DNA from: an uncultured Oscillospiraceae bacterium | GTDB lineage: Bacteria; Bacillota; Clostridia; Oscillospirales; Oscillospiraceae | Length of the DNA stretch: 64,000 bases | Assembly: GCA_910584835.1 (NCBI GenBank) | Contig: CAJUEG010000005.1 | Span: 1-64,000 of the forward strand | Direction: 5' to 3' | In this document: positions 48,497 to 58,715 of the stretch, piece by piece | How positions within the stretch are numbered: position 1 is the first letter of the stretch | Layout: the number at the start of each line of letters is the position of its first letter | Program-made: the position numbers and the translations under genes | The notes under the pieces: generated by a model | Seen by the model: only the letters and a program-made list of their open reading frames with translations | The model's database searches: none | Told to the model about the DNA's origin: nothing

Positions 48497-50866
48497 GTGG
48501 ATAAAAACTATATCGCGCCAGCGGCGGCGTTGAAAAAGCTGAAAACGGCCCGGAGCCTGCCGCAGACAGTCTATCTCTACGGGGCCACCGGCTACGGCAA
48601 GACGGAGCTGGTGCGCCAATACCTGTCGGGCCGCCGGTACACCTACCTCTCCTGTGAGGATTTGCCCTGGGAGGCGGGGGCGCTGTCCCGGTTGGAACCG
48701 GGCAGGCAGAATCAACGGGTGGTGGTGATCGACGACCTGCACCGGCTGAAAAGCGAGGACCTGCGCCGGGAGATTTTGGCGTTGGGGGAACGGGAGGATA
48801 TATGGCTGATCCTGATCAGCCGAAGCCCCATCCCTCCGTGGCTCATGCCCCGGCACGTGAAGGACGTTTTTGTCCTGATCTCGGAGAAAGACCTCCAGAT
48901 GGGCCGGAAGGAGATCACCAGCTACCTGGACGCGCGGGAGATCGCCTATACAGAAGAAGATATTCAGTATTTGCAGGACACCGCCGAGGGCAACGCCTAC
49001 GTCCTCCACCATGTAGCCCTACGGATGAAGGAGGGCAGCCTGCCCGGCCCGGAGCTTCACGATGAAATATGGGAAGCCTTTGCCTCTTATCTGGAAAATG
49101 CGGTGCTGGTACGCTGGGACAGCGATCTGCTGGAATTTCTAATGCAGGTCAGCGTGGTGGACGAATTTACACTGGAGCTGGCGGAGATGATCTCCGGCAG
49201 CCTCCACGTCACCGCCCTGCTGGAGCAGGCGGCGGAGGCCGGGAACTTTATGAGCCAGGAGGACGGCGTATACCGTCTGCGCCCGGTATTGATCCAGGCC
49301 CTGCGGAACCGGGCGTCAAAGATATATGGCCGGGAGCGTGTCAAGGACTTCAAATACAGCGCCGCCCTGTACTACGAAATGCACGACGAGGTGGTTCCGG
49401 CGCTGAAGCTGTTCGAGGAGTGCGGCAAAACCGAGCGTATCAAAAACCTGCTGATCCGCAACGCCCGGATGAACCCCGGCAACGGCCACTATTACGAGCT
49501 GCGCCGCTACTATTTCAACATGGACGAGAGGGAGATTGCGGACAGCCCGGTATTGATGGCAGGCATGAGTATGCTGTACTCCATGCTGATGAACAGCGAA
49601 AAAAGCGAGTATTGGTACGAAAAGCTGAAAGCCTACGCCGCCAGCGCCCGCGGCGGCGTCCGACGGGAGGCCCAAAGCCGTTTGGCCTACCTGGACATCG
49701 GCCTGCCCCACCGGGGGAGCCGGAGCGTTTTGGACGTTATGAAAAAAATTCCCGCCCTGCTGTTCGACAAGGGCAACCAGCTCCCGGAATTTTCCGTAAC
49801 CAGCAACCTGCCCTCCACCATGAACGGCGGCAAGGATTTCTGCCATTGGAGCCCCGACGATACCATGCTGGCGAAAACGGTGGGGCCGCTGGTAGAGCGG
49901 GTGCTGGGCCGCTACGGGATAGGGCTGGTCAAGGCCGCGTTGGGCGAGAGCTTGTACGAAAAGGGCGAGGACAATTACAAGGTGATGACCCTGCTGACCA
50001 GGGCGCAGATGGAAACGGAGCAGGGCGGGACAATGGAGATCGCCTTTGCCGCTGTGGGTATCAGGATCAGGCTGGCCCTGTTCCAAGGGGACATCCAGGC
50101 GGCGCGGGAGCTGCTGGCGTCCTTTGAACAGGCCGTGAAAGAGAACCGCGCTCCCCAGCTTCTGCCCAACATCCAGGCGTTCCGATGCCGGTTGGCGCTG
50201 TATGAGGGCGATATGGACACCGTGGAACGCTGGATGAAAACCGCGCCGGACGAGGATGTGGAGTTTTGCAGTTTGGAGCGTTACCGCTACCTGACCAAAG
50301 CGCGCTGCTATCTGGCGAACGGGGAGTACACAAAGTCCCAGGCCCTTTTGGAAAAGCTGCGCTACTACGCCGAACAGACCAACCGGCCTTATGTCCGTAT
50401 GGAAACCGGGCTGCTGTCCGCTGTCACCAAGGAGCGCGTGGGCGGGCCGTGGCAAGAGGAACTGGCCGCCGTTTTCCAGGAGGCGGAGGGCTACCGCTTC
50501 CTGCGCTTAATCAGCGAGGAGGGCGCGGCGGTATGGCCCCTGCTCCAGCGGGAGAAAAAGGCGCTGATGGAGGCCGGAACGCTGGATAAGGACTGGCTGC
50601 GCCGGGTGCTGGACGAGGCGGAGGAAATGGCCCGCCGTTACCCCCTATATCTGAAAAAGCGGGCGGCGGCAGCGGCGGATTTCAGCGGCACCGCCCTGAC
50701 CATCCTTCGTTTGCAGGCGGATGGCCTGTCCCTCAATCAGATCGCTAAAAAATTAGATATGAAATCATTTTCCGTTTCCTATCATATCCAGGAAAACTAT
50801 CGAAAGCTGAATGTTTCCCGCAAGGCTGACGCGCTAATTGCGGCCCGGAGCCTGGGGCTTTTATAG
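48497..50866 (+). CDS. MalT-like large LuxR-family (LAL) regulator
   Basis: 789 residues from the GTG at 48497. An NTPase module has Walker A G-A-T-G-Y-G-K-T (about 29-36) and Walker B R-V-V-V-I-D-D-L-H (about 74-82). The long middle part is tetratricopeptide-like helices (about 330-700). The last 55 residues are a LuxR helix-turn-helix (L-S-L-N-Q-I-A-K-K-L-D-M-K-S-F-S-V-S-Y-H-I). Such STAND ATPases sense a ligand and activate nearby operons. The next genes, including the 1,969-residue surface protein, are probable targets. Its leader holds a CCAG tract and a hairpin. Confidence 0.92.
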   Translation: MDKNYIAPAAALKKLKTARSLPQTVYLYGATGYGKTELVRQYLSGRRYTYLSCEDLPWEAGALSRLEPGRQNQRVVVIDDLHRLKSEDLRREILALGEREDIWLILISRSPIPPWLMPRHVKDVFVLISEKDLQMGRKEITSYLDAREIAYTEEDIQYLQDTAEGNAYVLHHVALRMKEGSLPGPELHDEIWEAFASYLENAVLVRWDSDLLEFLMQVSVVDEFTLELAEMISGSLHVTALLEQAAEAGNFMSQEDGVYRLRPVLIQALRNRASKIYGRERVKDFKYSAALYYEMHDEVVPALKLFEECGKTERIKNLLIRNARMNPGNGHYYELRRYYFNMDEREIADSPVLMAGMSMLYSMLMNSEKSEYWYEKLKAYAASARGGVRREAQSRLAYLDIGLPHRGSRSVLDVMKKIPALLFDKGNQLPEFSVTSNLPSTMNGGKDFCHWSPDDTMLAKTVGPLVERVLGRYGIGLVKAALGESLYEKGEDNYKVMTLLTRAQMETEQGGTMEIAFAAVGIRIRLALFQGDIQAARELLASFEQAVKENRAPQLLPNIQAFRCRLALYEGDMDTVERWMKTAPDEDVEFCSLERYRYLTKARCYLANGEYTKSQALLEKLRYYAEQTNRPYVRMETGLLSAVTKERVGGPWQEELAAVFQEAEGYRFLRLISEEGAAVWPLLQREKKALMEAGTLDKDWLRRVLDEAEEMARRYPLYLKKRAAAAADFSGTALTILRLQADGLSLNQIAKKLDMKSFSVSYHIQENYRKLNVSRKADALIAARSLGLL

Positions 50867-50879
50867 GCCGAGAAATATG

Positions 50880-50892
50880 TCTCACGGTGAGA
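50880..50892. repeat. ICE palindrome, copy 15
   Basis: TCTCACGGTGAGA, 13 bp after the LuxR-type stop; the right flank reads CACATTA. Confidence 0.85.
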
Positions 50893-50939
50893 CACATTAA
50901 AGCAAGGGATATTTTGAGCATAAAGGAGGCGAACCGCTT

Positions 50940-51413
50940 ATGAGCAAGGACAGCTCCAACCAGCACTTCACCCCGCCGCGAAACGCGAAGCCCATAGACC
51001 CGGTTTTGCGGTTTGGCATGGAGATGAACTACAAAACCATTTATGTCGTCTTTTGCGGGGGCTTTCCCACGCTGTCGGCGTACCTGTGTTTTCAAGAAGA
51101 TGTGGAGGTATACCACGTCAGCACCGCCGAGGAACTGCGGGGGCTGCTGACCGGCGCGGACGGCATACCGGCTGATCTGGCCGTGATATACAGCCCTGAC
51201 TTCCAGATACTCCCGCCTATGGCGTTCTTTTCCCCAGTGGACGGCCACGAGACTATGGTGCAATTTTCCCTTGACGCCGCGATTGCCGACGAGGACGGGC
51301 TGAACGAATGGTGTTCCTTGATAGACAGCCTGCGGGCCAAAAAACGGCAGTTTGTAGAGGGATATAAACGATACAGCGAACTATACCCCGAATCGAAGGA
51401 GGATTCCAAATGA
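50940..51413 (+). CDS. Uncharacterised ICE protein before the MBG/SLH protein
   Basis: 157 residues from the ATG at 50940 behind AAAGGAGG. No export signal. Y-K-T-I-Y-V-V-F-C-G-G-F-P-T-L-S-A-Y-L and a D-L-A-V-I-Y-S-P-D-F-Q-I-L block suggest an alpha/beta fold. I do not recognise the family. Its stop overlaps the start of the surface protein (ATGA), so it is probably translated with it and may aid its regulation. Confidence 0.65.
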   Translation: MSKDSSNQHFTPPRNAKPIDPVLRFGMEMNYKTIYVVFCGGFPTLSAYLCFQEDVEVYHVSTAEELRGLLTGADGIPADLAVIYSPDFQILPPMAFFSPVDGHETMVQFSLDAAIADEDGLNEWCSLIDSLRAKKRQFVEGYKRYSELYPESKEDSK

Positions 51414-54400
51414 AGCGCAGAATTTTGAGTATCATCACCGCTCTGGCCCTGTGCCTGAGCCTTTGCCCCACCTGGGCGCTGGCTGCGGAGGCAGACCCGT
51501 CCCTCTGCGAGCACCACCCGGAACATACCGAGGACTGCGGCTACACCGCCCCCACCGAGGGCCACGACTGCGGCCATGAGCACACAGCGGAGTGCTACAC
51601 GCTGGGCGTCCTCCCCGACGCGGACAGCGGCGACCCCTACGAGATCGGCGGGGACACGGAAAACCTGCTGGACTGCCAGCACAGCCATAACAGCGAATGT
51701 GGCTATGTAGAGGCCGACCCCGGCGCGCCCTGCGGGTATGAGTGCCGTATCTGTCCCATCGAGGACTTGATCGCCGCCCTGCCGGAGCAGGTGACGGAGG
51801 ACAACCGGGCGGACGTGGAGGCACAGCTCCAGGAGATTCTCGGCCTGTTTTCAGACCTGACCGAGGAGGAACAGGAGGAGATCAACCTCTCCCGAATCTA
51901 TGCGCTGCAAGGGGCGCTGGACGAAGCCAACAACCCCATGCCCCTGGCGGGGGCCGTTGAGTACGTGGACGCGGCTGGGAACGCCCAGCAAAGCCCGGCG
52001 GACTGCGTGACCATCACGGCAGACATGGCGAACAAGAATTTGACCGGCGGCTGGTATGTAGCGGAGGGGAATGTCACCATTAACGGCGCACTCAATTTTA
52101 ATGGCGAAACCCACCTCATTCTCGCCGACGGCTGTACGCTGACCGTGAATAACAACTTACAAACCACGAATCTGACCATTTACGGCCAGACGAACGGCAC
52201 GGGCTTCCTCTGTGCGGGCAATAACAGTCTGAGAGCGCCGGCTATTGGCGCTCTGTCATCAAATGTTGCCATTACCATCAATGGCGGCTGCGTACAAGCG
52301 ATGAGCTTTACCATTGTCGTAGGAACAGCGCCATATTATGTAATTGGCGGTCTTGATGGTAGTACTGTAACTATCAACGGTGGCATTGTGGCTGCCAAGG
52401 ACTCTTATAATACCGGACGCACTTTTCCTCAAAACTGTACAGCCAATAGTTCCCGAGGCTGCATTGTCGCTCGGGACGGCGTTGGGGAGGTCTACGGCAG
52501 CATGACTCTGGCGGAAACCTCCGGGAGCGGCATCACGCTATCCTCCCTGCACATCAGCAAGGGCGCAAGCCTGAACAGCCCGGGCAGATGGAAAAGCATT
52601 TCCATTACTATGGAGGATCTGCCGACTGACGATCAATTTAATATTACATTAAAAGATGGGATAAACGCAGCTTCCACCGAGGAGGAAATCAGGAATGCCA
52701 TTCAAGTCCAGTCTCCTTATAAAGAGATAGGCCATACCGGAGCCTTCACCATAACAGGTTTGTCGGATGAGAATGTCACACAGATTACAAAAAGCGAGGA
52801 TGGAACGTGCATCGTCACTTTTACCAAGAACGGAAAAGTAGTTACTAGAAATTTCAAGCTGGAAAAGTTGAAAATCGATTCCTCCAGCGTAAGTCTGCCT
52901 TGGGACAGTTCTTACGCTTACACCGGCAGCGCCATTGAGCCAGAGTTCACTGTGACTGTGGAGAAGAAGGTTTTGACAAAGGGTACAGATTATACGGTGG
53001 AATACGCCAATAACATCAATATTGGTAATGCAACCCTCACCGTGACCGGCATAGGGAACTACGAAGGCACCGTCGAGAAGACTTTTAGAATCACCGATTC
53101 GGATGCACTGATAGAAGTACAGTATGTCGACGAGTCCGGGCAGAGGCAGACTGCCCAGGCAAAGGCCATCTCAACAATGCTTAACACGACCCAGCTGACT
53201 TTGGAGGAGGGCTGGTACTTCGTGCAAGGCGCAGCGGCCAGGTTTACTATAACTGTGCCGGCTGGGACTACCAGTTACCTCATCCTGCCGGACGGTAGTT
53301 CTCTGTACGCGGGGAGCTTGAATCTGAGTGGCAGCTTGACTATTTATGGGCAGTCCGGAAACAGAGGAAAGCTGGATGCGGGCCCTAGTATGAACAGTAC
53401 CCTGGTTCCTATCCAGCTTAACAATGCGGGAACCCTCACCGTCAATGGTGGGAATTTGTCTGTGACGAAATCTATCGGGGGAGATTTGGCAATCAAACTT
53501 TCAAAAAACTGTATCTTCACCTACAACAGCGAGAGCGGCCTTTTTAGAGTCAACGGCAGCTTCAATAATAATAATGGCACCCTGCAAACCGAGCGGTTGA
53601 CGGAGGATATGATCGCCGTTGATACAGAAAGGCTCCCCGTTGGCACCGATGAGGATTTGTCGGAAACGGTCAAGGGCTGCGTCAGCCTGGAAAACCCCAC
53701 CTACGCCGGGAAAGAGTTTATCCTAACCGGCTGGACGCAGTCGTCCGTCACCAGGCAGGACAACTGCACCTACATCGTCACTTACTCCCACGAAACGAGG
53801 GGGACGGTCAGCAAAACGGTATCGCTGGGCCAGCCCTGCGACCACCTAAGCCAGGGGTACATCAGCAATAACGACGGCACCCACACCAAGACCTGTCTGG
53901 ACTGCGGCAAAACGTGGGATGCGGAGGGCTGCGCCTACGTTTTCAGCGGTGCCGACGGCACCTGCGCGGCGTGCGGGGACAGCGTGACCGTGGCGGTTTC
54001 CGGCACGGAGAACCTGATCTATGACGGCACTGAGAAAAAGCCGGGAGTGACCGTCACAAGGGCTGGTACGGAGTTGGCAACGAGCAATTATACGGTAGCC
54101 TACACCGACAACACCAACGCCGGTACAGCCAAAGTGACCGTGACCATCGGGAATAATCAGGGCACATATAACGGGAGTTTCACCATCGGCAAGGCCACGC
54201 CCACGATCACATGGGACACCACGGCCCAGGAGCTGCCCTATACCGGCAATCCAGCGGCCATTACAGCGCCCGCCGTGAAGCTGGTGAACAACGAAAACTT
54301 TGGGGGGACAATCAGCTATTCCTACGCGACCCAAGGCGGCACCGAGTATAAGGACGGCCTGCCTACCAACGCCGGGACATACACCATCAAGGCCAGTATT

Positions 54401-57319
54401 GCGGCCCAGGGCAACTACACCGCCGCCGACAGCACAAACACGCTGACGCTGACCATAAATCCGACCCCAGTAACGTTGACTTTTGCCAATCAGACGATTG
54501 CCTACGGCGACACACCGACAGGAGCTACCGCTGACCCCGCCAGCGCAAAGATCGAGTATTCCTACACCACCGAAGCAGGCGGCACACCGATCTCCGGCTG
54601 GCCCACAAACGCGGGAACCTACACCGTCACCGCCAAGGTTAAAGCCACCGGCAACTACGGGGAGGCCATCCAAACCGCAACCCTGACGATTAACCCAAAA
54701 GCGGTCAGCAATCCAACCATTGAGCTGTCCCCCAGCAGCTTTGACTATGACGGCACTGCAAAGAAGCCCGCTGTCACCGTGAAGGACGGCACTACCGTGA
54801 TCCCGGCCAGCGAGTACACAGTGGCCTACAGCAACAACATCAACGCTGGCACCGCCACCGTCACCATCACCGACAAGACGGGCGGCAACTACACCGTCAG
54901 CGGCACCACGACCTTCACTATCACCGCCAAGCCCCTCACCGGGGCGAAAGTGGAAGCCACCGGCACGTTTACCTACACCGGGAACGCACAGGAGCCAGCA
55001 CCCACCGTGACCCTGGGCGGGCAACCGCTGACGGCGAACACCGACTACACAGTGACCTACGACGACAACACCAACGCTGGCACCGCCAAAATCACCGTCA
55101 CCGGGACGGGCAACTATTCCGGCACCGCCCAGGGCACCTTTACCATCGGCAGGGCCGACCTGACCGCAGACGGCACCGGCATCGCCAGCGGCACCTATGG
55201 CGATAAGCTGTCCGGGCTGACCGTTTCCGGCCTGACCGCCAAGCTGGGCGAGGCCACGGTGACAGGCACCTGGAAGCTGACCGGGGACACCGTGCCCAAT
55301 GTGGGGGACAGCGGCCAATACACCGCCACCTTCACCCCGGCCACCGGTGCGGGCAACTACAACGCGCTGACGGCCCAAGTGACACTGAGCATCGCCAAGG
55401 CAAACTATACCGGCACCACCACGGCAAGTACCTCCGCCAAATTCGGCACCACCGGGACCTATGACCTCTCGGCCCTGCTCCCGGATGGGGCCACGGCGGG
55501 GACAGCGGCCACCACCAGCGATATTTTTGAGGGGACGCCCACCGTTAGCGGCAAGGCCCTGACCTACCAACTGAAAGCAGGCGCAACGGTTGGCAACACC
55601 GGCCCGATCACCGTGCCCGTGATCTCCACGAACTATCAGGAGTTCAACTTGACCATCACCGTCACCGTGACGGACAAATTCGTGCCCACCCTGACCGTCA
55701 GCCCCATCACCGTCACCTACAGCGGCGAGGCAATCCCCGGCACCGCCATCAAGGGCACGGCCAAGGTGGGGAGCACCACCGTCCCCGGCACCTGGGCCTT
55801 TGCCTCCGGCGAAGCTGTCACCAACGTGGCGGACAGCGGCACAAAGACCGTCAAATTCGTGCCAACCGATAAGGCCACCTACGCCGAGGCCACCGCCGTC
55901 GTCGTTGTGACCATCGGCAAGGCTACCCCCACGGGCGCGCCCAAGTACACCGCAATTTCTGCCAGCGGCAAGACCCTGGCCGACGCCGGACTGACCACCG
56001 AGGGCGGCACTTTCAGCACTACGGGCACCGTGGCCTGGGCCCTGGGCACAGATACAGCGGTAACGGCCAACACCCAGTACGAGTGGACGTTCACTCCCAC
56101 CGACGCCGCCAACTACAACACCCTGACGGGCAAGATCACACTTTGGGTACAGAGCACGGGCGGCGGCAGCTACGTGCCCTCCGGCCCCGGCAGCTCCAGC
56201 CTGCCCGTGACCACCACCGGCCAGGGCAGCACCACCACGACCACCACGACCACCGCGGCCCCCACCGCTACCACCCAGGGCGGCACAGCAACCACCACCA
56301 TCAACACCACCATGGGCCAGGAGATCGTGAAGCAGGCCGTGGCTAACAAGAGCGAGGAAGTGGTGATCGCCCCCAAAGTCACCGGGAGCGTCACCAAGGC
56401 CGAGGTTTCCATCCCGGCCTCAACCGTGGGCCAGATCGGGAGCCAGACCAGCGCGAGCCTGACCGTTTCCACCCCCGTGGCCGATGTGACCATCCCCAAC
56501 GGGGGCCTGGGCAGCCTGGGCAGCGCGGGCGGCACCGTGACTGTCACAGCGGAGCAGGTCGGGAACCAGGTGGAGCTAACCGTGACGGCGGGCGGCCAGA
56601 CCGTTCAGACCGTCCCAGGCGGCGTAACCCTCACCGTGCCCGCGTCCAACACCACCCCCGGCACCGTGGCCGTGCTGGTTCGCCCGGACGGCACGCGGCA
56701 GGTGGTGCGGAAATCCGTGGCGGACGGGGACAGCGTGACGATCCCGCTGGACGGCTCAGCCAAGCTGGAAATCGTGGACAACAGCGGCTATTTTGCCGAC
56801 GTGCCCGCCACGAGCTGGGCGGCGGACGCCGTGGCCTTTGCCAGCGGACACGAGCTGTTCAGCGGCACCGCCCCCGGCCAGTTCAGCCCCAACACCCCCA
56901 TGAGCCGGGGGATGCTGGCGGTGGTGCTCCACAACCTGGAGAGCAACCCCGCCCAGGCCCTCACGGGCGCATTTATCGACGTGGACAACAGCCAGTGGTA
57001 TGCCGAGGGCGTGGCCTGGGCGGAGGCCCAGGGCATCATCGGGGGCTACGGCAACGGGCAGTTTGGCCCCAATGACAACATCACCAGGGAGCAGTTGGCC
57101 GTCATGCTGTGGCGCTATGCTGGAAGCCCTGCCGCGACGGATCGGGAGCTGCACTTTGCCGACGCGCACCGGGCCAGCGACTGGGCATTGGAAGCCCTGC
57201 GCTGGGCCACGGAGAACGGTATCATCAATGGAAAGGGCGGCGGAATCCTCGATCCCACCGGGCAGGCCACACGTGCGGAAACGGCGCAGATGTTAAAAAA
57301 TTTCATGGAATCCAAATAA
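51410..57319 (+). CDS. Giant MBG-repeat surface protein with three SLH domains
   Basis: 1,969 residues. Signal peptide (1-26), then a Cys/His-rich segment (30-125; C-E-H-H-P-E-H-T-E-D-C-G-Y, H-E-H-T-A-E-C, C-Q-H-S-H-N-S-E-C-G-Y) that looks metal-binding or disulfide-rich. Beta-helix-like region (about 190-440 and 560-740), then many MBG/YDG-type Ig-like repeats (505-1560; T-Y-T-G-N/x-x-x-x-P and Y-T-V-x-Y-x-x-N-x-x-A-G-T-A). A Thr-rich linker (1585-1627), and three SLH domains (1790-1969; F-A/I-D-V ... W-A/Y ... G-Y-G-N-G-x-F-x-P) that bind wall polymers. A surface adhesin or S-layer-associated cargo, downstream of a LuxR-type regulator. Confidence 0.9.
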   Translation: MKRRILSIITALALCLSLCPTWALAAEADPSLCEHHPEHTEDCGYTAPTEGHDCGHEHTAECYTLGVLPDADSGDPYEIGGDTENLLDCQHSHNSECGYVEADPGAPCGYECRICPIEDLIAALPEQVTEDNRADVEAQLQEILGLFSDLTEEEQEEINLSRIYALQGALDEANNPMPLAGAVEYVDAAGNAQQSPADCVTITADMANKNLTGGWYVAEGNVTINGALNFNGETHLILADGCTLTVNNNLQTTNLTIYGQTNGTGFLCAGNNSLRAPAIGALSSNVAITINGGCVQAMSFTIVVGTAPYYVIGGLDGSTVTINGGIVAAKDSYNTGRTFPQNCTANSSRGCIVARDGVGEVYGSMTLAETSGSGITLSSLHISKGASLNSPGRWKSISITMEDLPTDDQFNITLKDGINAASTEEEIRNAIQVQSPYKEIGHTGAFTITGLSDENVTQITKSEDGTCIVTFTKNGKVVTRNFKLEKLKIDSSSVSLPWDSSYAYTGSAIEPEFTVTVEKKVLTKGTDYTVEYANNINIGNATLTVTGIGNYEGTVEKTFRITDSDALIEVQYVDESGQRQTAQAKAISTMLNTTQLTLEEGWYFVQGAAARFTITVPAGTTSYLILPDGSSLYAGSLNLSGSLTIYGQSGNRGKLDAGPSMNSTLVPIQLNNAGTLTVNGGNLSVTKSIGGDLAIKLSKNCIFTYNSESGLFRVNGSFNNNNGTLQTERLTEDMIAVDTERLPVGTDEDLSETVKGCVSLENPTYAGKEFILTGWTQSSVTRQDNCTYIVTYSHETRGTVSKTVSLGQPCDHLSQGYISNNDGTHTKTCLDCGKTWDAEGCAYVFSGADGTCAACGDSVTVAVSGTENLIYDGTEKKPGVTVTRAGTELATSNYTVAYTDNTNAGTAKVTVTIGNNQGTYNGSFTIGKATPTITWDTTAQELPYTGNPAAITAPAVKLVNNENFGGTISYSYATQGGTEYKDGLPTNAGTYTIKASIAAQGNYTAADSTNTLTLTINPTPVTLTFANQTIAYGDTPTGATADPASAKIEYSYTTEAGGTPISGWPTNAGTYTVTAKVKATGNYGEAIQTATLTINPKAVSNPTIELSPSSFDYDGTAKKPAVTVKDGTTVIPASEYTVAYSNNINAGTATVTITDKTGGNYTVSGTTTFTITAKPLTGAKVEATGTFTYTGNAQEPAPTVTLGGQPLTANTDYTVTYDDNTNAGTAKITVTGTGNYSGTAQGTFTIGRADLTADGTGIASGTYGDKLSGLTVSGLTAKLGEATVTGTWKLTGDTVPNVGDSGQYTATFTPATGAGNYNALTAQVTLSIAKANYTGTTTASTSAKFGTTGTYDLSALLPDGATAGTAATTSDIFEGTPTVSGKALTYQLKAGATVGNTGPITVPVISTNYQEFNLTITVTVTDKFVPTLTVSPITVTYSGEAIPGTAIKGTAKVGSTTVPGTWAFASGEAVTNVADSGTKTVKFVPTDKATYAEATAVVVVTIGKATPTGAPKYTAISASGKTLADAGLTTEGGTFSTTGTVAWALGTDTAVTANTQYEWTFTPTDAANYNTLTGKITLWVQSTGGGSYVPSGPGSSSLPVTTTGQGSTTTTTTTTAAPTATTQGGTATTTINTTMGQEIVKQAVANKSEEVVIAPKVTGSVTKAEVSIPASTVGQIGSQTSASLTVSTPVADVTIPNGGLGSLGSAGGTVTVTAEQVGNQVELTVTAGGQTVQTVPGGVTLTVPASNTTPGTVAVLVRPDGTRQVVRKSVADGDSVTIPLDGSAKLEIVDNSGYFADVPATSWAADAVAFASGHELFSGTAPGQFSPNTPMSRGMLAVVLHNLESNPAQALTGAFIDVDNSQWYAEGVAWAEAQGIIGGYGNGQFGPNDNITREQLAVMLWRYAGSPAATDRELHFADAHRASDWALEALRWATENGIINGKGGGILDPTGQATRAETAQMLKNFMESK

Positions 57320-57328
57320 GGGCATGAG

Positions 57329-57360
57329 AGAACAGGGCGGACAATCCGCCCTGTTCTTTT
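57329..57360 (+). terminator. Rho-independent terminator
   Basis: AGAACAGGGCGGA pairs perfectly with TCCGCCCTGTTCT around CAA, followed by a T-run. Ends the surface-protein operon. Confidence 0.9.
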
Positions 57361-57408
57361 TGCACCAAATTTTGCAAAATATGTAGAAAAAAAGCAGAAA
57401 GAAATAAA

Positions 57409-57421
57409 TCTCACCATGAGA
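57409..57421. repeat. ICE palindrome, copy 16
   Basis: TCTCACCATGAGA with AAATAAA and CACAATTT flanks, between the surface protein and the sigma-like gene, in an AT-rich stretch. Confidence 0.85.
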
Positions 57422-57546
57422 CACAATTTGAAAAATCAGTCGTTTCCCATAACCTTTTAGAATATTTTGACTACTTTTTGCGCTTATCTTTCAAAATCGG
57501 GATTTTTAGGAAGTTAAGTTATAGAAAGGAAAAAGGAGAAGGGCAT

Positions 57547-57975
57547 ATGGACAGAAGATATGAGCAATTCAATGAAATGACCTTTGAATCCTACATCAGA
57601 AAAGCAATCGACAATGCGGTAAATAAAGTAGGCAAAAAGCAAGCCGAGCGAGAGCAATGGGAACAATCCTTATCCACCATGACAGACGCGGATTTATATT
57701 CCGTTTCCCCAAAGGACGCAGAAATTAAGGGCGTGGGGCAGGTGGGCCGGATATTCCGAGTGCAGGAAGAAGATATATCCATTTATGATGAAACATTGGG
57801 GCAAGCTCTTTTGTCCCTTCTGCCCAAAGATCGCAACGTGATTTTGATGTATTATTTCCTCAAAATGACCGATGAAAAGATTTCCCATGTGCTGGGTGTC
57901 ACCCGCGCTGCTGTTCAGCAGCGGCGGAACAACGCCATAAAAAAGCTACACGCACGTTTGGAGGATAGCACATGA
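57547..57975 (+). CDS. Sigma-70-family factor of the ICE
   Basis: 142 residues from the ATG at 57547 behind AAAGGAGA. The C-terminal half is a region-4 helix-turn-helix (L-L-P-K-D-R-N-V-I-L-M-Y-Y-F-L-K-M-T-D-E-K-I-S-H-V-L-G-V-T-R-A-A-V-Q-Q-R). The N-terminal part (F-E-S-Y-I-R-K-A-I-D-N-A) is a short helical region, not a full region 2. Comparable short sigma-like genes are standard on Tn916 and Tn1549 ICEs. The gene is distinctly AT-richer than the transfer genes. Its TGA overlaps the next ATG. Confidence 0.85.
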   Translation: MDRRYEQFNEMTFESYIRKAIDNAVNKVGKKQAEREQWEQSLSTMTDADLYSVSPKDAEIKGVGQVGRIFRVQEEDISIYDETLGQALLSLLPKDRNVILMYYFLKMTDEKISHVLGVTRAAVQQRRNNAIKKLHARLEDST

Positions 57976-58217
57976 AATGGGTGCCCTTTCCTGTCATATC
58001 GGCAGCGAAAGAATATGATGCGGAGGCGATTGAGTTCATTTGCCGCCACTTTGAGAGATACATAGTGTACCGCAGCGTCCGAAAATACAGCGATTTATAC
58101 GGAAATGAGAAATCCTTTTTGGATGATGAACGCTATTCCGAGGCGCAAACGGCCATGCTGTCCGCCATTTTCTCGTTTGACTTTAGGGAGCCCCCCGAGG
58201 ATTATCACGCCGGTTGA
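57972..58217 (+). CDS. Helix-turn-helix partner of the sigma-like gene
   Basis: 81 residues, ATGA overlap with the gene before. The sequence (E-Y-D-A-E-A-I-E-F-I-C-R-H-F-E-R-Y-I) resembles the HTH_16 domain, a sigma region-2-like helix bundle found next to sigma-like genes on Gram-positive ICEs (Orf7/Orf8 of Tn916). The two may act as a split sigma factor, as SigO/RsoA do in Bacillus; that is inference. Confidence 0.8.
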   Translation: MKWVPFPVISAAKEYDAEAIEFICRHFERYIVYRSVRKYSDLYGNEKSFLDDERYSEAQTAMLSAIFSFDFREPPEDYHAG

Positions 58218-58688
58218 ATTTTCATCCGGCAGGAGTATGCCACATACGGCGGCACATTCCTGCGGGCTGAAAATAGCCTGAATCACAACTGAATAGGGCA
58301 GTCAGATACGTTCCATATCGCGTTGAGCCAAGCGGCGGGTGCGCAGGGACGTTCCACCGGGAAGGGAGGGAATAGGCCGGGAGGAACCGAGCGAACACCA
58401 CCAGCGCCGCAAAGCGGCCCCAGGCAGGGCCGCGGGCGATTATGCGCGTATGGGTAATGATGATACTTGCGTCAGCTATGCGTCACAGTATAGGGCGCCC
58501 CGCCATGGGTATGGAGGGAGGCACGGTAATTTCCTATGAGGCGGTTTGCCAACCGCCGTCTGAATCTGCCTTTGGAGCTATATCGTGAACGGCAAAATCC
58601 GCGCTGACCGCCAGCGCGGATTTTGTCGTTTCAAATCTCACCGTGAGACACGAATATGAAACAGTCTATGCGGCATATCTTCCCTGTG
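58218..58688 (+). other. Gene-free stretch with hairpins, possible ncRNA
   Basis: 470 bp with no convincing gene. It contains several local stems (GCCGC/GCGGC near 58410, GGCGGTT/AACCGCC near 58540) and ends in a perfect hairpin at 58594-58624 (AAAATCCGCGCTG/CAGCGCGGATTTT), like a terminator. A structured RNA is possible; no known family is recognised. Confidence 0.4.
58636..58648. repeat. ICE palindrome, copy 17
   Basis: TCTCACCGTGAGA, the rightmost copy, 0.9 kb from the element end. Confidence 0.85.
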
Positions 58689-58715
58689 TAGACTGACAAA
58701 AGGGGGCGCAAGACA

